Assembly (NCBI RefSeq): GCF_018332515.1
Contig: NZ_BOQD01000007.1
Coordinates: forward strand, 1-64,000
Reading direction: 5' to 3'
Length of the DNA: 64,000 nucleotides
DNA from: Bacillus hominis
GTDB lineage: Bacteria > Bacillota > Bacilli > Bacillales > Bacillaceae_G
Shown here: positions 63,067 to 64,000 of the stretch, piece by piece
Layout of the letters: every line of letters starts with the position of its first letter
Position numbering within the stretch: position 1 is the stretch's first letter
Notes under the pieces: generated by a model
Databases searched by the model: none
Told to the model about the DNA's origin: nothing
The model's input: the letters and a program-made list of their open reading frames with translations, nothing else
Translations under genes and position numbers: made by a program

Positions 63067-64000
63067 ATGAGCTTTTTTAAAAAATTAAAAGAAAAAATTT
63101 CAAAGCAAACGGATACGGTAACAGAGAAGTTTAAACAAGGATTAGAAAAAACGAGAAATTCATTTGCTGATAAAGTAAATGACTTAGTGTACCGTTACCG
63201 TAAAATAGACGAAGATTTCTTTGAGGAATTAGAAGAAATTTTAATTAGTGCGGATGTCGGAGTTTCGACAGTGATGGAATTAATTGATCAGTTGAAAGAA
63301 GAAGTACAACGTCGTAACATTCAAGATCCGAAAGAAGTACAGGCTGTTATTTCTGAAAAGCTAGTGGGAATTTACAAAGGTGACAGCGACTTTAGTAATG
63401 AAGTTAATATACAAGAGGATCAATTAACAGTAGTTTTATTTGTTGGTGTTAATGGTGTAGGGAAAACGACGACGATTGGTAAGCTTGCACATAAATTTAA
63501 ATCAGAAGGTAAGTCTGTCCTATTGGCGGCAGGAGATACATTCCGTGCTGGGGCGATTGAACAATTAGAAGTATGGGGCGATCGTGTTGGTGTAGAAGTA
63601 ATTAAACAAGGATCAGGATCTGACCCAGCGGCGGTTATGTATGATGCTGTACAAGCGGCAAAGGCCCGTAAAGTGGATGTATTGCTATGTGATACAGCAG
63701 GACGCTTACAAAATAAAGTAAACTTAATGAAAGAGTTAGAGAAAGTGAAGCGCGTAATTGAGCGTGAAGTACCAGGGGCTCCTCATGAAGTATTACTTGT
63801 TATTGATGCAACAACAGGACAAAATGGTTTAAGCCAAGCGAAAACATTCCGTGAAGCAACGAATGTTACTGGTATTGTTTTAACCAAGTTAGATGGAACT
63901 GCTAAAGGTGGTATCGTCTTAGCGATTCGTAACGAAATGGATGTTCCGGTGAAATTTGTTGGGCTAGGAGAGCAAATGGATGATCTGCAGCAGTTTGATC
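63067..64000 (+). CDS. ftsY: Signal recognition particle receptor FtsY (3' end outside window)
   Basis: SRP receptor GTPase that docks ribosomes making membrane proteins. About 311 codons are present; the reading frame stays open to the window edge. The N-terminal A/N domain is short and basic (MSFFKKLKEKISKQTD). The GTPase G1 motif GVNGVGKTT is at about residue 127, followed by AAGDTFRAGAIEQL, DTAGRLQNKVNLM and TKLDGTAKGG. AAGGATGGGAAGT precedes ATG 63067. Confidence 0.96.
   Translation, partial: MSFFKKLKEKISKQTDTVTEKFKQGLEKTRNSFADKVNDLVYRYRKIDEDFFEELEEILISADVGVSTVMELIDQLKEEVQRRNIQDPKEVQAVISEKLVGIYKGDSDFSNEVNIQEDQLTVVLFVGVNGVGKTTTIGKLAHKFKSEGKSVLLAAGDTFRAGAIEQLEVWGDRVGVEVIKQGSGSDPAAVMYDAVQAAKARKVDVLLCDTAGRLQNKVNLMKELEKVKRVIEREVPGAPHEVLLVIDATTGQNGLSQAKTFREATNVTGIVLTKLDGTAKGGIVLAIRNEMDVPVKFVGLGEQMDDLQQFD

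Overview
The window is a stretch of low-GC Firmicute core chromosome. Its gene order closely follows the spoIIG-to-ftsY region of Bacillus subtilis. The differences from B. subtilis (no ylmAB after sigG, no cys operon after pyrE, no sdaAB/sdaAA before recG, two copies of a short intergenic repeat) and the protein sequences point to the Bacillus cereus group. That assignment comes from recalled family sequences, not from a database search.

Layout. 0.1-2.8 kb: sporulation sigma genes spoIIGA-sigE and sigG. 3.1-7.1 kb: the ylmC-pgeF(ylmD)-ylmE-sepF-ylmG-ylmH-divIVA cell-division cluster. 7.1-12.2 kb: ileS behind an isoleucine T-box, then ylyA, lspA and rluD. 12.2-24.1 kb: the complete pyrimidine operon pyrR-pyrP-pyrB-pyrC-carA-carB-pyrK-pyrD-pyrF-pyrE, with three PyrR attenuators. 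24.1-29.9 kb: an accessory block of genes on both strands (small membrane proteins, an unassigned multi-pass permease, a DinB-like protein, an aminopeptidase P homologue, a lipoprotein with an LprI-like tail). 29.9-49.8 kb: rqcH, a Ca-type P-ATPase, yloC, remA, gmk, rpoZ, coaBC, priA, def, fmt, rsmB, rlmN, prpC, prkC, rsgA, rpe, thiN and the 26-codon spoVM. 49.8-52.4 kb: rpmB on the minus strand, divergent from yloU-fakA. 52.8-64 kb: recG, then the FapR-controlled lipid operon fapR-plsX-fabD-fabG-acpP, then rnc, smc and a 3'-truncated ftsY.

How it works together. The pyr operon makes UMP de novo and is switched by PyrR binding to its own leader and to two intergenic regions. SpoIIGA processes pro-SigmaE, and the spoIIG promoter keeps the unusual 22-bp spacer known from B. 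subtilis. PrpC and PrkC form a phosphatase/kinase pair. Def and Fmt handle the N-formyl group of translation starts. YlmH and RqcH both belong to ribosome-associated quality control. FapR represses fatty-acid genes through an operator over the start of its own operon.

I found no CRISPR array, prophage, insertion sequence, rRNA or tRNA. No clearly new multi-gene system is evident. The less-explained items are regulatory hairpins and repeats, the variant third PyrR site, and the accessory block at 24-30 kb.
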